From Diospyros lotus (Eukaryota; Streptophyta; Magnoliopsida; Ericales; Ebenaceae), in the NCBI RefSeq assembly GCF_014633365.1, contig NC_068351.1:144001-208000 (forward strand): a stretch of 64,000 bases of DNA. Direction: 5' to 3'. Within the stretch, counting starts at the first letter, position 1. The number at the start of each line of letters is the position of its first letter. The notes beneath the pieces are model-generated. The model was not told the DNA's origin. It worked only from the letters and a program-made list of their open reading frames with translations, and did no database searches. Both the position numbers and the translations under genes were made by a program. This document shows positions 25,101 through 34,604 of the stretch, one piece after another.

Positions 25101-28100
25101 AGATTTTAGTTTGAGTATTGAACATGAGTCTGCTGTTCTGTCGCGAAATTCAAGAAGCGCAAGTTGCATCAAAGTCATGCAACGCGCCAGCCGAGTGGCG
25201 CCAACTGGATCCAAGTCGTGTGTGTGTGTGATAGAGGAAAAGCAAACCCAAGCGATCTTCGTTGTTACTCCTTAGCAACGGATGTTGGCCACTGCCCAGC
25301 TTCCAATTCCTCTTACTACTGCTAAATTTTGTGGGGTCTTGGCTAAATTATAAGAGACTAAAGTCCAAGATTGCAAGATTGATTGGGTGGTAGGAGGTAG
25401 ACAAACAGTTTTCGCCTAGATTGAGAAGACTTAAGGCAACTTGTTTTGTGGCTCCGGTGAAGGCATTGAGCAGTGAATCAGTGAAGAGGAATTTCACAAG
25501 CAATAATTCCATTCAAATTCTAGGCTGCTAGTAAGGTAAAGAAAGGGTAATTTCGATTTTGAATTCTGGTTAACTTTGTTTGAATTGGAGAGGTAAAGAA
25601 GAGCAGTATGTATATAGCTCATTGGTCTTCAAAGTATGTTGATTGTGAAAATTTGACTAAGGGGAGCAATGCACGTAGGAGACCAATGGAGCCTCCAATG
25701 GCAGCCAAAGAAGGCTGCATTTTCAGTTGGCAGCAACAGGGATAAGGAGTAGTGTAGCTAGAAGAATCAAACATGGGGAAAGAAGTTTGAGAATGAGTTT
25801 AGCCGAAGGAACAAGTAGTGGGATTCATGAAGAGTGTGAGGAATTTGACTATATGTTCCGCGAGAAGTTGCGGGAGTTTGCAATGAAACTGATCAAAATG
25901 TATCATTACAACTTTTCTATTGAATACTTCGATGATTATCGGAGTTTTAACAAAGATGAATTCCTTAAAATGGAACAGTCGAAGGAGAAATTGAGGAGGC
26001 GGGGAGCAGATTCACTGCCTACCTCCAATGAGGAGTGGAAGAAGTATACTGGCCTAGGTGGAATGGACAAAAAAGGTAACGATAATGACAGTGCTGGCAG
26101 CAATAGCAACATTTGCGGGGGTTTGGTACTGGGTGTGTGGGCTAAAAGAGAATTAAAGGAACACACTGGTTCTTTTGTAAAAGAAGTTCCTGATGAGGAT
26201 GTTCCAAATGATACTCATGAAAGGCCCAAACTAGAGTTAAATGATGCAGCTAGGAGTTTTTGGAGTTAGAAAAAAATTATTCGATGGAGATTGACAAGAT
26301 AGAAGAAGAATTAATACATCAAAGGGCAATTACCAAAAGGTTGCAAGAGGAAAGCTAGGAAGTATTTGATCAAGTGACCAATGAAACCAAGGCCAACTTG
26401 TTACCCTTGGCATCTAATGAATGGACTGAAGGATTAGGTGGTATGCTGGATCAAAATTCTGGAAGAAATGGAATTGAGAGTGGAGTTCCTAAGGGTATTG
26501 TTCCATTGCCTTTGGTTTCAGATAACTTGGAGGGTTCTTTATCAAGTGATAAGAGGAAGACAACACCAGCAAAAGGAAGACTTGCTGATCCTAAACGATG
26601 CCATCGTGTTGCTCTCAATTCTTCTCTCATTCTACTCTCTAATTCTCCCTCTCCTACTCTAAATTCCCGCCTAAACTTCCCTACCAAAGGAGAAAACCCT
26701 GTCAAATCCAAGGGATACGACAATATATAATGGTCAGTTACGGTTATTAAAGTTGTTTTTCAATTTTTTTAAAATTGTAATTGTGCCTATGACTTTTTTA
26801 CTCAATTTTTCACTGTGTTCGTTGTGCACGGTTACTGTTTTTTTTTTGTTAATCTAATCATGACTATCCCTAGGGGTGAGCAAAAGTTCGGTTAAACTGA
26901 ACTAACCGAACCGAAAAGTTCGGTCGGTTCGGTACAGTTTTTCAAAAACAGCGGTTCGGTTCGGTTCGGTTATATTTTTGTTTAAAAATCGGTTCAAAAT
27001 AACTGAACCGAACCGAACTTGTAGCAAATAGCCTCACTTGAACCGAACTGGCCACAACCCCCCCCCCCCCCCCCCACAAGTCACGCACATAGGCGCGACA
27101 TTTCATTTTCTTCGTTCTTCTCTCTCTCTATCTCTCTCTCGCATCTTGGTATTTCATCTTCTCTTCAATTCGAGTTCGAGTTCACAGATCTGGCGATAGC
27201 AAATACGAAGACAAAGATGAAGGCTCTTCGATGCTTCGTAGATTAGGCACTGGCCGAAGGCTCTTCGATTTCATCTCTTCATTTGTTCTCTCTCCTTCCA
27301 TCATCTGTCGCCATCGCAGATGCCGAAGAAGAAGACAAAGGCCAAAGACGAAGACTACGCCGATGGTTTTTCGATAAGTTTGCACTATATTTCTCTTTTA
27401 CATTGAAATTTTGAAACCTAGATCTACTAAAATCCCACCATGTGAGTCACCGTGGTTGGGGGAATCTGATGATCGGTTCCGATCATCGGAATCGCCGGCT
27501 GGTTAGGTGGTCGGCAACAACAACAAAGCCGGTCTCTTGGTTAGTTTGTGTCCAGTTCAGTTTTCAGTTTCGATTCGGTTAGCACGGTTTAGGTTTTGGT
27601 TAGTTCGGTTTATTGGGGTTGGTTGGTTGGTTTGGTTCGGTTATTGCATTTGGTTCGGTTCTGTTCGGTTCATAATTTTTGGGCGGTTTGGTTCGGTTAT
27701 AATCGATTGCACACCCCAAACTATCCCTACTTAGAGATGCATGCAGAAAATAGGTTAAAGAATGTAGAAGAAACAAGAACAATTTTATATTCTTCTTTGA
27801 TTATGCACGGTATTACATTTCCTATTAATAGGGAGGGGGAATACAACATATGAAAGCTACATAAAATGGAAAGATATGTTGTACACTATACAAAGAAAGT
27901 AGAAGATACAAAACAAGAATAGGAAATCTCCAAAACAAGACTTCTTTCTAAATGCTAAAGATAAGATATGTTTTGATTTAGGAAAGCTAGATTCAGTGAT
28001 AATTCCATAATTTTGTGATTTATTTAACATACTCCCTCAAGCTGGTGAATTAATATTTATCATTTCTAGCTTGCTAAGCAAGCTCTTCAAACCTCTTGAT

Positions 28101-30856
28101 AGGCAAACCTTTTGTTTGTAAATCAGCTAGCTGATTTTCTGAAGTAACAAAAGGTATACAATTTTCTCCAATTTCTAGCTTTTCTTTGATAAAATGGCGA
28201 TCAATCTCAACATGTTTGGTGCGGTCATGTTGCACTGGATTATGTGCAGTGTTGATTGTTGATTGATTGTCACAAAACAATTTCATTGGACCATGACAAG
28301 GGATTTCTAGATCATGGAACACAATTTTCAGCCATAGTAATTCACATAAACCAAGAGCCATTGCCCGAAATTTAGCTTCAACACTAGACCCAGCTATTAC
28401 ACTTTGTTTTTTGCTTCTCCAAGACACCAAATTTCCTCCCAAGGCTACACAGTAGCCTATAGTAGATTGTCTATCCACAAGAGAGCCTCCATAATTAGCA
28501 TCGGTGTAACCTATAACTTCCAATTCATTCCCTGATTTGAACAAAAGACCTTTCCCTAGTGTTGATTTAAGATAACACAAAATTATCTTCATTGCTTGCG
28601 TCTGTTCTTCAGTGGGATTATGCATAAATTCACTCACCAAGCGGACAGCAAATGTTATGTCAGGCTTGGTGTGAGGTAGGTAGATTAACCTGCTTATGAG
28701 CCTTTGATATCTGCCCTTATCATCCATTGGATTGTCATTTGGTCCGAACCTTAGATTAGGTTCCGAGGGTGTATTTGCTGCCTTGACACCTAGTAGCCTT
28801 GACTCTTCCAATGGATCCATGGTATATTTTCTTTGGGAATGAAATATACCATCCTTAGAGTAGGCAACCTCTATCCCCAAGAAAAACTAAAGTCTGCCAA
28901 GGACTTTAATGTCACACACGGGCAAAATTCTCCTTCAATAGCTTTTGTTCATCATAATCATTTCAAGTGACAATAATGTCATCTACATACAATTAAAGTT
29001 GTTAAAGTACCTTTCTTTGAATGCCTGATGAATAAGGTGTGATCTCCCCTGCTTTGCCAATATCCCATTTCCTTCATAGCCTTTGAAAACCAATCAAACC
29101 CGGTTCTTGGGGATTGCTTCAGTTCATAATGGGCCTTCTTTAATCTGCAAACATGACCTACTATTCCATTAGTGAAACTAGGTGGTGGTTCCATAAAGAC
29201 CTCCTCCTTTAAATCACCATGTAGGAAGGCATTTTTGACATCTAATGCATCAACTCCCAGCCATAACAACTAGCTAAAGGTAGGAGGATCCTCATTGTAG
29301 TCTTTTTTGCCACGAGTGCAAATGTCTCCAAATAATCTATGCCATAAGTTTGGGAATACCCTTTAGCTACCAATCGGCATTATACTTTTCCATTGTTCCA
29401 TCAGCATTGTATTTCACATTAAACACCAATTGGGAATACGGGTTGAATTCAATTTGGTTTAGGCACCATTTCCTATGTTTGATTTTTCTCCAAGGACCTC
29501 ATTTCTTCATGGATAGCTTGTACCCAATTTTGATTCTGTAATGCCTCTTCTACAAACTTAAGAATAGCTATGGAATCAAGGGAAGACAAAAAATGTGTGT
29601 TTAGGGGAGAGCTTGTTATAAGAAATGTAATGGGCTATAGGGTGATTTGTGCGGCTCCTAACACCCTTTCTAATAGCAATAGGCAAATCCAGATCATTGT
29701 GTATAGGATCAGCACAAATAGTAGGGTTAGGAAAAACGGAGGACTGAGTGAGTTCCAAACCTGATCGTGAGACAGATGATGGGCCCTGTTTGGCACATGG
29801 ATTAGGTTGTTCCATCCTCTTGTACACATATGGTGAGCCCTTGAACCTAACAGGAGATGTTCTTGGCTGGACTGATATTGGAGGATCAAACAATGTTGCC
29901 AAGTCTCTTGATTTCGTTGACTTGGGGTTAGGAGAAGTAGGTAAACCAGAGGAGATAGAATTTGGAGAAGAATGTGGCTGATGTGACCGAGATTCTAAAA
30001 AAGAATCTTCCAATATAGGTAGATCATGATCATCAGCTATAATCTCCCCCCGAGGGCCAAAAGTAGGAGAGTTGGAAAAGGATTGATTTTCCACAAAAAT
30101 CACATCTTTAGACACAAGGATCTTTTGAGTGGAAGGATGATAGCACTTGTACCCTTTTTGGGTAGAAGAATAGCCAAAAAAGACACATCTAGGGGCTCGA
30201 GGGTCAAACTTATCATTTTGATGTTTAGAGACATGAACAAAAGCCACACACCCAAATACCTTGAGAGGAAGAGGTATGAAGACCAATTTCTGGGAGGTGG
30301 GAAGAGAGACACTGAAATGGGGTAAGTTGATCTAGCACTCTTGAGGGGACCCTGCTGATTAAATAGATTGCAGTTATCACTTCTTAACTCCAAAAGGATT
30401 TAGGAATAGAATGTTGATGCAAGAGAACCTTATCAACATTTAAGAGATGTCTCATCTTTCTCTTATTCACTCCATTTTGCTAAGGGGGTTTCAACACAAG
30501 GGGCAATGTTCTAAAAATTGGCCTAGGCGGCCAACGAGGCACTAGGCGATCGTTGGCCACCGCGAATTTGGCCTAGTCGCCCCCTCGGGCGCCGACCCGA
30601 TTAATCTGCTGTTGGTCGTGCCTAGCTACTTGGGACGCCTAATTTTTTGCTATAAATTTTAGCCGTTTTAGGGCTTCTTCATTTCTAAAACCCCTCATCT
30701 CTCAATCGTCTCCCCCTTTTATCTCCCAGTTGCCTCCCCCTTTTCTATCCCAAGGTCATCGTTGCCTCAATGCCTCCAGTACCTCATCGTTGCCTCCAGC
30801 TCCATTGTGACCTCCTTTACGCCATCTCCGCTGCTGGTACCTCTTGCAACCCCCCA

Positions 30857-30898
<42 letters not shown>

Positions 30899-33800
30899 GG
30901 TTATTGGGTGTTTGTGTTTTTATTTTATTTTATTTTTCTTTTTTATTTATATATTAGATATATATAGGTTTGTTATGCATATTTATACCTTTTACTTGAT
31001 AAAAATCTACATCTAATATTAATTTTTAATTAGGGTTCTAATTCTATTCATATTGCATATAAGATGATAGATGGATGGATGAATATGCCATTCACCATGT
31101 TTGGAATTAAGGAACAAACTACAAGGAATGTAGCAGCACCTATAGCTATCCTACAAGCATCGGCCTTCAACATTTTACAACAATTTAATCTATGTATTTA
31201 ATTTATCTTTGAAAAAAAAACAAAAAACTGGGAAAAAAAACTATGAAGTTTATGTTGCATTATTGTTGCTTTTGCATTATCCTTCGGATGTGGTTTATTT
31301 TTCTCAAACTTAATTCCATTATTTCACTTGTCTTTCCAACTTTGATTTACTTGAAAATAACATCAAATTACATCAAAAAAAAAAAATTTCCTAGGCCCTA
31401 GCTTGGCGCTCGACTAGTGCACTAAGGAAAAAGGAAACAAAGAGTGTTTATTGCTAATAGCATAAGACACCCGATGGTGTTTAGACAATTCACATGCATC
31501 ACATGGAAAAATACTGACATCTACACCTTGAAACAAATTTGGGAACATGGTTTTTAACAAAGGAAAAGGTGGATGCCCTAATCTAAAATGCTGAAGCCAA
31601 GCATCAGATTGAGTACAAGTGAGCAGAGAAGAGCAGATTAGGCTAGGTTGATCATCCTCCCTGTGGCCAGATCCTGAAACACACAATCATGAGGTGAAAA
31701 AATCGCACAACAATTAAGACTTTGGGTAAGTTTATGAACTAAAAGAAGATTGGTGGAGAGACTAGACATGTAAAGCACATGTTGGGCATGTAGAAAGGGG
31801 TTTAAACATACATTCCCTGGCCCAACTATAGGAACAATTTGGCCATTAGCAACTATGATTTTCCTGGAGCTGGTTATTGGTTCATAATTTTCAAACACTT
31901 TTAGGTTAGGTGTCATTTGGTCAGTAGCTCTAGAACATTCTCCCTGAAGAGCCTTTAAGAAAGACTTCAGTTTCCCAATCTCCTCTGCATTCAATTCTCC
32001 CAGGTCTGAGGAGACAGTTGAGTCAGCTTTCTCAGTTGGCTCCTTTGGTTCTTTGGTAGAGAGGTAGGCTTTTGCTTGGTTCCTAGGCTGCAAGTTCTTG
32101 AAACCTCCCATTCAATTTAAAGCATGATGCTCTTGTATGTCTTGGCTTCTTGCAATAAGAACACCAAAGCCCCTCCTTAGTTTGCTTCAATGAGGACTGA
32201 TATCTGCCTTGCAGAGACTTCATCCATGTACCCTGCACTTTGTTAGTTATCATGGCTGATCCCTCCATGTTACGAACATTAAACATGGCTGTCCTCTTGT
32301 GCTCCTCACTTGTTACTGTAAAATAAACTTCATTTAGTGATGGCATCTTTTCCCTGCTAAGTATTTGAGCTCTCACTTGATCAAATTCAGGGTTAAAGCC
32401 TGCCAAAAACTCTACTATTCTATCGCTCTCCAGCATAGAAGTCAAAACAATAGCATCCTCACTACACACCATTTGTATGTCTTGATAATGATCCAATTCC
32501 AGTCAAAAGCCATTCATCCAATTGTAATACTCAGTTACAGTCAAAGACCCTTGTTTTGTACTACTAATTTTTGTTTTAATTTCATAAACAACTTATGCAT
32601 ATCGCACCTTAGAGTAGGTCTTCTTAACTGTTTTCCAAATATCCCTAGCGGTAGATAAAAACATATAATTTTTGCTTACCTTGTGAAGCATTGCACTCTA
32701 AAGCCAGGATATTAACATTGTGTCCTCCACATCCCAAGCAGCAAACTTAGGATCTAAAGCCTTAGGGGTGCAGGTCTGGTGAGATGAGCTATTTTTCCTC
32801 GGCCCTTCAGAAAAGTTCTCACCAACTAAGACCACTAAAGATAGTTCCCACCATCTAGATGGTAGGAATGGTGCATTCATGTTAGCTTGCTAGCCGGAGC
32901 CCACTGGTAGATTGCTCAATTGGCATTGCTTCTCTTGTGATATGGGAGCAGCGGTTTCAGAAATTTCTGACATTATAGGGAGATGTAGCAGTAGGATAAT
33001 GAAAGAGAACAATAAAGGCTCACAACTGATAATCAGAGATAATAGGGTCTGATACCATGTAGAAAATAGGTTAAAGAATGTAGAAGAAACAAGAACAATT
33101 CTGTATTCTTCCTTGATTATGTATGGTATTACATTCCCTATTAATAGGGAAGAGGAATACAATATAGGAAACCTACATAAAATGGAAAGATATGCTGTAC
33201 ACTATACAAAGAAATTAAAAGATACAAAACAAGAATAGGAAATCTCCAAAACAAGACTTCTTTCTAAATGCTAAAGATAAGATATGTTCTGATTTAGGAA
33301 AGCTAGATTAACTGATAATCTGCAATCAATTCCATGATTCCGCGATTTATTCAAGAATGCATAAACACTTTTTGAAAATAACTGAAACCTCTCTGGCGAG
33401 TAAATGGAAGAACCAATGACAACATTATCTTTGAGATTCAACTGAGTTCAGAATAAGTGTGTATATTCAAGAGAGTTGTTTTCTCAACTTGAATTGATGC
33501 AAGCACCTCTGACTGATGTTTCGTAGTAAAGTTATAAGGTTTACTTTCTAAATACTCCTTGAGAAACAATTATGGTATGCTTTTTTACTGTCTTCAAGGG
33601 CCTCTTTTATATGTTTTTGGGATTAATTCAATATAAATGATTGTAGAAGTGCAATTAACACATTTAAATATTTATAGCAGAATTCATGTACCAGAAAATG
33701 AAAAAACACGTTGAAAAATTCTTAAAGAAATTATGAACTTAGAATTTGTAAATTGAAAAGCATGTTTTAATTCTAATATAAATGTTTTACAAGCTTTGTT

Positions 33801-34604
33801 GTGTGCTTTTGAAGGTTGCTGGGAACACCAACCGAGAAACACTGGCCAGGAGTTAGTTCTCTACGGGACTGGCATGTGTATCCCCAGTGGGAGCCTCAAA
33901 GCTTGGCACGTGCTGTTCCGTCATTGGGCGCGGAAGGGGTTGATCTTTTATCGGTAACTTCTAGTGCTATAACTTGTGAGCTTCTAAGATATGTAGAACT
34001 TAGCTTACATGGAGAACACTTTCCAGTGATAAGTTTCTCTTATCCCTGTTTTGGGTAATTTCGTACATGGCAGTGTTTTTCCAAACCGAAGCTTTTATCT
34101 GTTTCTTTTACTGTTGGGGTAGGTGGGTCCCACTTTTTAGAAAACTATTATTATACAGAACCTATGTAATTTTGGGTGTTAATGTTGAAACGTGATTGTA
34201 TTCTTGGCTTACTCTGAAGACAAGATTTAATTATTTAGGCAACTTGCAAATTGTGACCATTTTGTTTTGTAAGTCTGCCGTACTGGTTGAATTTGGATCA
34301 AAACTGGAAGTAGGCGGTAGGCATTAAACTGGTAGCGTGGAGATTATATTTTTTCACGTGCAGGTCTGTAGGACAAGAATTGACTGTTTTACTATTACCA
34401 TAGACGTGCCTTTGATCTGGTTTTTTACTATTCTTAAGTGACACTGTCTTTAAGTGTAAACGCTATTGCGATAGTAATTCGTCTCCCGGTGCTGGAACTG
34501 TCAAAATGCAGAAGATGCTGAAATATGATCCAGCGGAGAGGATCTCGGCCAAGGCTGCTCTTGATCACCCCTTTTTTGACAGTTTGGACAAGTCCCAATT
34601 CTGA
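16129..34604 (+). CDS. CDKB1: B1-type cyclin-dependent kinase
   Basis: CDS = join(16129..16647, 16781..16874, 17319..17388, 33815..33953, 34512..34604), 304 aa. It is a plant-specific Ser/Thr kinase that partners mitotic cyclins at G2/M and limits endoreduplication and stomatal-lineage divisions. Visible features are the P-loop GEGTYG (11-16) with T14/Y15, K33, the cyclin-binding helix PPTALRE (45-51, diagnostic of the B1 class), HRDLKPQN (135-142), DLG (156-158), and T-loop T171 in SYTHE. It ends FDSLDKSQF. Length and sequence match Arabidopsis CDKB1 throughout. All exon joins keep frame and have GT/AG sites. Intron 3 (17389-33814) is 16,426 bp and full of transposons. No coding damage is visible, so the gene is probably functional if that intron is spliced. 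Confidence 0.95.
17735..19633. mobile_element. Solo LTR, 1899 bp, with 5-bp TSD (in CDKB1 intron 3)
   Basis: It starts tgtcatgaccc and ends gggccttaca, with a perfect duplication ATTAG at 17730-17734 and 19634-19638. It contains repeated 'accactctcacc' motifs and three copies of a 'gatctaacggctagatctt' type block (about 18960, 19118 and 19266). No gag or pol was seen. The organisation resembles the LTR at 3738-6412, but the sequence differs. Confidence 0.8.
19639..20950. other. Intronic sequence of CDKB1, nothing recognised
   Basis: This is AT-rich DNA with no open frame of note, no repeat boundary and no motif I recognise. Confidence 0.4.
20950..22340 (-). mobile_element. Decayed RTE-type LINE remnant (in CDKB1 intron 3)
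   Basis: On the - strand, 22105-22335 encodes [15 protein letters not shown], then [19 protein letters not shown]. This matches the start of the RTE endonuclease domain (the GSxNIGxLTGKS and LQET motifs of that family). Around 21120-21270, also on the - strand and interrupted by stops and shifts, lies a [10 protein letters not shown] segment, which matches the C-terminal end of the RTE reverse-transcriptase ORF. Only about 1.4 kb separates the two ends, compared with roughly 3 kb expected, so the element is internally deleted. It has no intact ORF. Confidence 0.7.
22600..23320. mobile_element. AT-rich MITE-like segment
   Basis: A tagtgtttgttaac motif near 22609 faces a reverse-complement ctatttgttaaat near 23304, and gtttgttaa recurs inside. 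No target duplication was found. This is a weak call. Confidence 0.25.
23329..23585 (-). mobile_element. LTR-like segment, - orientation
   Basis: It begins tatcatgaacttagggttc and ends at ctcctgaca, about 257 bp. The first ~180 bp match 56279-56470 closely (ggattggcaa, ggaaggatccgattg, the gagagaa-rich tract). The 56275 copy has a clean TGTCATGA start, so this one has a mutated terminus. It lies downstream (on the - strand) of the gag remnant at 23620-24080 and may be that element's 3' end. Confidence 0.5.
23620..24087 (-). pseudogene. Gypsy gag remnant
   Basis: Read on the - strand from about 24075, the sequence gives [18 protein letters not shown], then a stretch ending [12 protein letters not shown]. 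This is the usual end of a plant Ty3/gypsy gag core. It continues with stops into [19 protein letters not shown]. The gag is cut at its N-terminal side by the + strand LTR starting at 24088. Confidence 0.55.
24088..24471 (+). mobile_element. 5' LTR of a second LTR element
   Basis: It runs from tgtcatgtcc to ggttcatgaca (384 bp) and is followed by a primer-binding site, TGGTATCAGAGCC, at 24475. That is complementary to the 3' end of initiator tRNA-Met. The 5 bases before it are CACAT. No matching 3' LTR was found before 26871, so the element is incomplete. Confidence 0.7.
24472..26740 (+). mobile_element. Internal region of the LTR element, no gag/pol recognised
   Basis: About 2.2 kb follow the primer-binding site. 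None of the usual retroelement domains (CCHC knuckle, DSG protease, YxDD, integrase) is visible. It contains two frame-open stretches (25727-26269 and 26374-26730) that share a 'SNEEW...GLGGM' / 'SNEW...GLGGM' motif. It may be a LARD-type non-autonomous element, or an element carrying captured sequence. Confidence 0.45.
25727..26269 (+). CDS. Unrecognised 180-codon open frame inside the LTR element
   Basis: I do not recognise this frame. It opens without an ATG at its 5' limit; the first ATG is about 23 codons in ([10 protein letters not shown]). It is charged and partly helical in appearance, with an acidic/aromatic segment ([17 protein letters not shown], then [10 protein letters not shown]) followed by low-complexity N/G/S sequence. 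It lies about 1.25 kb downstream of the primer-binding site, where gag would be, but shows no gag core or zinc knuckle. Options are a diverged gag, a captured host exon, or a chance ORF. No expression evidence can be read from sequence. Confidence 0.3.
   Translation: MAATGIRSSVARRIKHGERSLRMSLAEGTSSGIHEECEEFDYMFREKLREFAMKLIKMYHYNFSIEYFDDYRSFNKDEFLKMEQSKEKLRRRGADSLPTSNEEWKKYTGLGGMDKKGNDNDSAGSNSNICGGLVLGVWAKRELKEHTGSFVKEVPDEDVPNDTHERPKLELNDAARSFWS
26871..27719. mobile_element. hAT-type non-autonomous element, 849 bp, 8-bp TSD
   Basis: The left end is taggggtgagcaaaagttcgg. The right end reads tttggggtgtgcaat on the other strand, so the termini are imperfect inverted repeats. A perfect 8-bp duplication, ACTATCCC, sits at 26863-26870 and 27720-27727. 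The sub-terminal regions are dense in ggttcggtt / aaccgaacc on both sides, typical of a common plant hAT family. The interior has no transposase frame. It contains an 18-base poly-C run (27058-27075). Confidence 0.85.
27742..28029 (-). repeat. Copia-1 3' LTR
   Basis: 288 bp with canonical TG/CA ends. It aligns along its length with 33058-33356, with roughly twenty differences by eye. Confidence 0.9.
28074..28880 (-). pseudogene. Copia-1 RT C-terminus and RNase H
   Basis: It contains [16 protein letters not shown], then [19 protein letters not shown] and [19 protein letters not shown], the standard Copia RNase H core. The VEAKF region replaces the usual AE(A/Y) pattern with only mild change. 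The frame is separated from the upstream RT segment by damage around 28880-28975. It would have been the last part of the polyprotein. Confidence 0.85.
28979..29500 (-). pseudogene. Copia-1 reverse transcriptase fragment
   Basis: [17 protein letters not shown], then [17 protein letters not shown], mark the Copia RT palm. The catalytic YVDD codons are readable just left of 28995 but in a different frame from the upstream RT, so at least one frameshift precedes the active site. The N-terminal RT portion (29270-29500) has stops. Confidence 0.8.
29576..30480 (-). pseudogene. Copia-1 integrase C-terminal part and linker
   Basis: 30286 down to 29576 encodes [20 protein letters not shown] and [16 protein letters not shown], typical of the Copia integrase C-terminal (GKGY-like) region, followed by an S/P-rich linker. 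Upstream, 30300-30480 carries the degenerate NGV...KRKMRHLL segment with stop codons. The catalytic core that should precede it is absent. Confidence 0.8.
30504..31428. mobile_element. hAT-like insertion replacing the Copia-1 integrase core
   Basis: The left edge reads caatgttctaaaaattggc, followed by cctaggcgg and ggcactaggcg blocks. The right edge has cctaggccctagcttggcgc. Such 'ctaggcg' sub-termini with a c(a/a)gtgttctaaaaat start are common in plant hAT-type elements. The right terminus and target duplication are not visible. Copia sequence stops at LVH (about 31430) and resumes at the 'VETP...NGV' region (about 30495), so about 100 codons of integrase are gone. A (CT)n run lies at 30861-30896. 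Confidence 0.55.
31414..32111 (-). pseudogene. Copia-1 protease and pre-integrase zinc domain
   Basis: 32111-31638 covers the gag-protease linker and protease. The site expected to read DSGATDHMT reads CSRATDQMT, so the catalytic Asp/Gly are lost. After a frame change, 31686-31414 gives QHFRLGHPP and [11 protein letters not shown], the HHCC zinc-binding domain that starts integrase. The frame ends at LVH where the foreign insertion begins. Confidence 0.8.
32083..32496 (-). pseudogene. Copia-1 gag with CCHC zinc knuckle
   Basis: It contains [20 protein letters not shown], the usual end of the Copia gag capsid region, and [14 protein letters not shown], a CX2CX4HX4C nucleocapsid knuckle. The N-terminal gag (32500-33050) is in other frames with stops (for example QLSNLPVGS at 32890-32940). 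Confidence 0.85.
33058..33356 (-). repeat. Copia-1 5' LTR
   Basis: 299 bp. The inner end is TG (CA on the element strand), next to the primer-binding site. The outer end reads ...caaga, so the terminal dinucleotide has mutated away from CA, while the TSD fixes the boundary. It has an 11-bp insertion relative to the 3' LTR. Confidence 0.88.

Larger units (their letters stand above)
27742..33356 (-). mobile_element. Full-length Copia retrotransposon, - strand (Copia-1), in CDKB1 intron 3
   Basis: It has LTRs at 27742-28029 (3') and 33058-33356 (5') and a perfect 5-bp TSD, ATGCA, at 27737-27741 and 33357-33361. On the - strand the primer-binding site TGGTATCAGA (33048-33057) follows the 5' LTR, and a polypurine stretch, gcttgaggga, precedes the 3' LTR. 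The internal order is gag, protease, integrase, RT, RNase H, which defines Copia. It lies antisense to CDKB1. All ORFs are broken, and the integrase core is missing at a secondary insertion (30504-31428). Confidence 0.92.
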
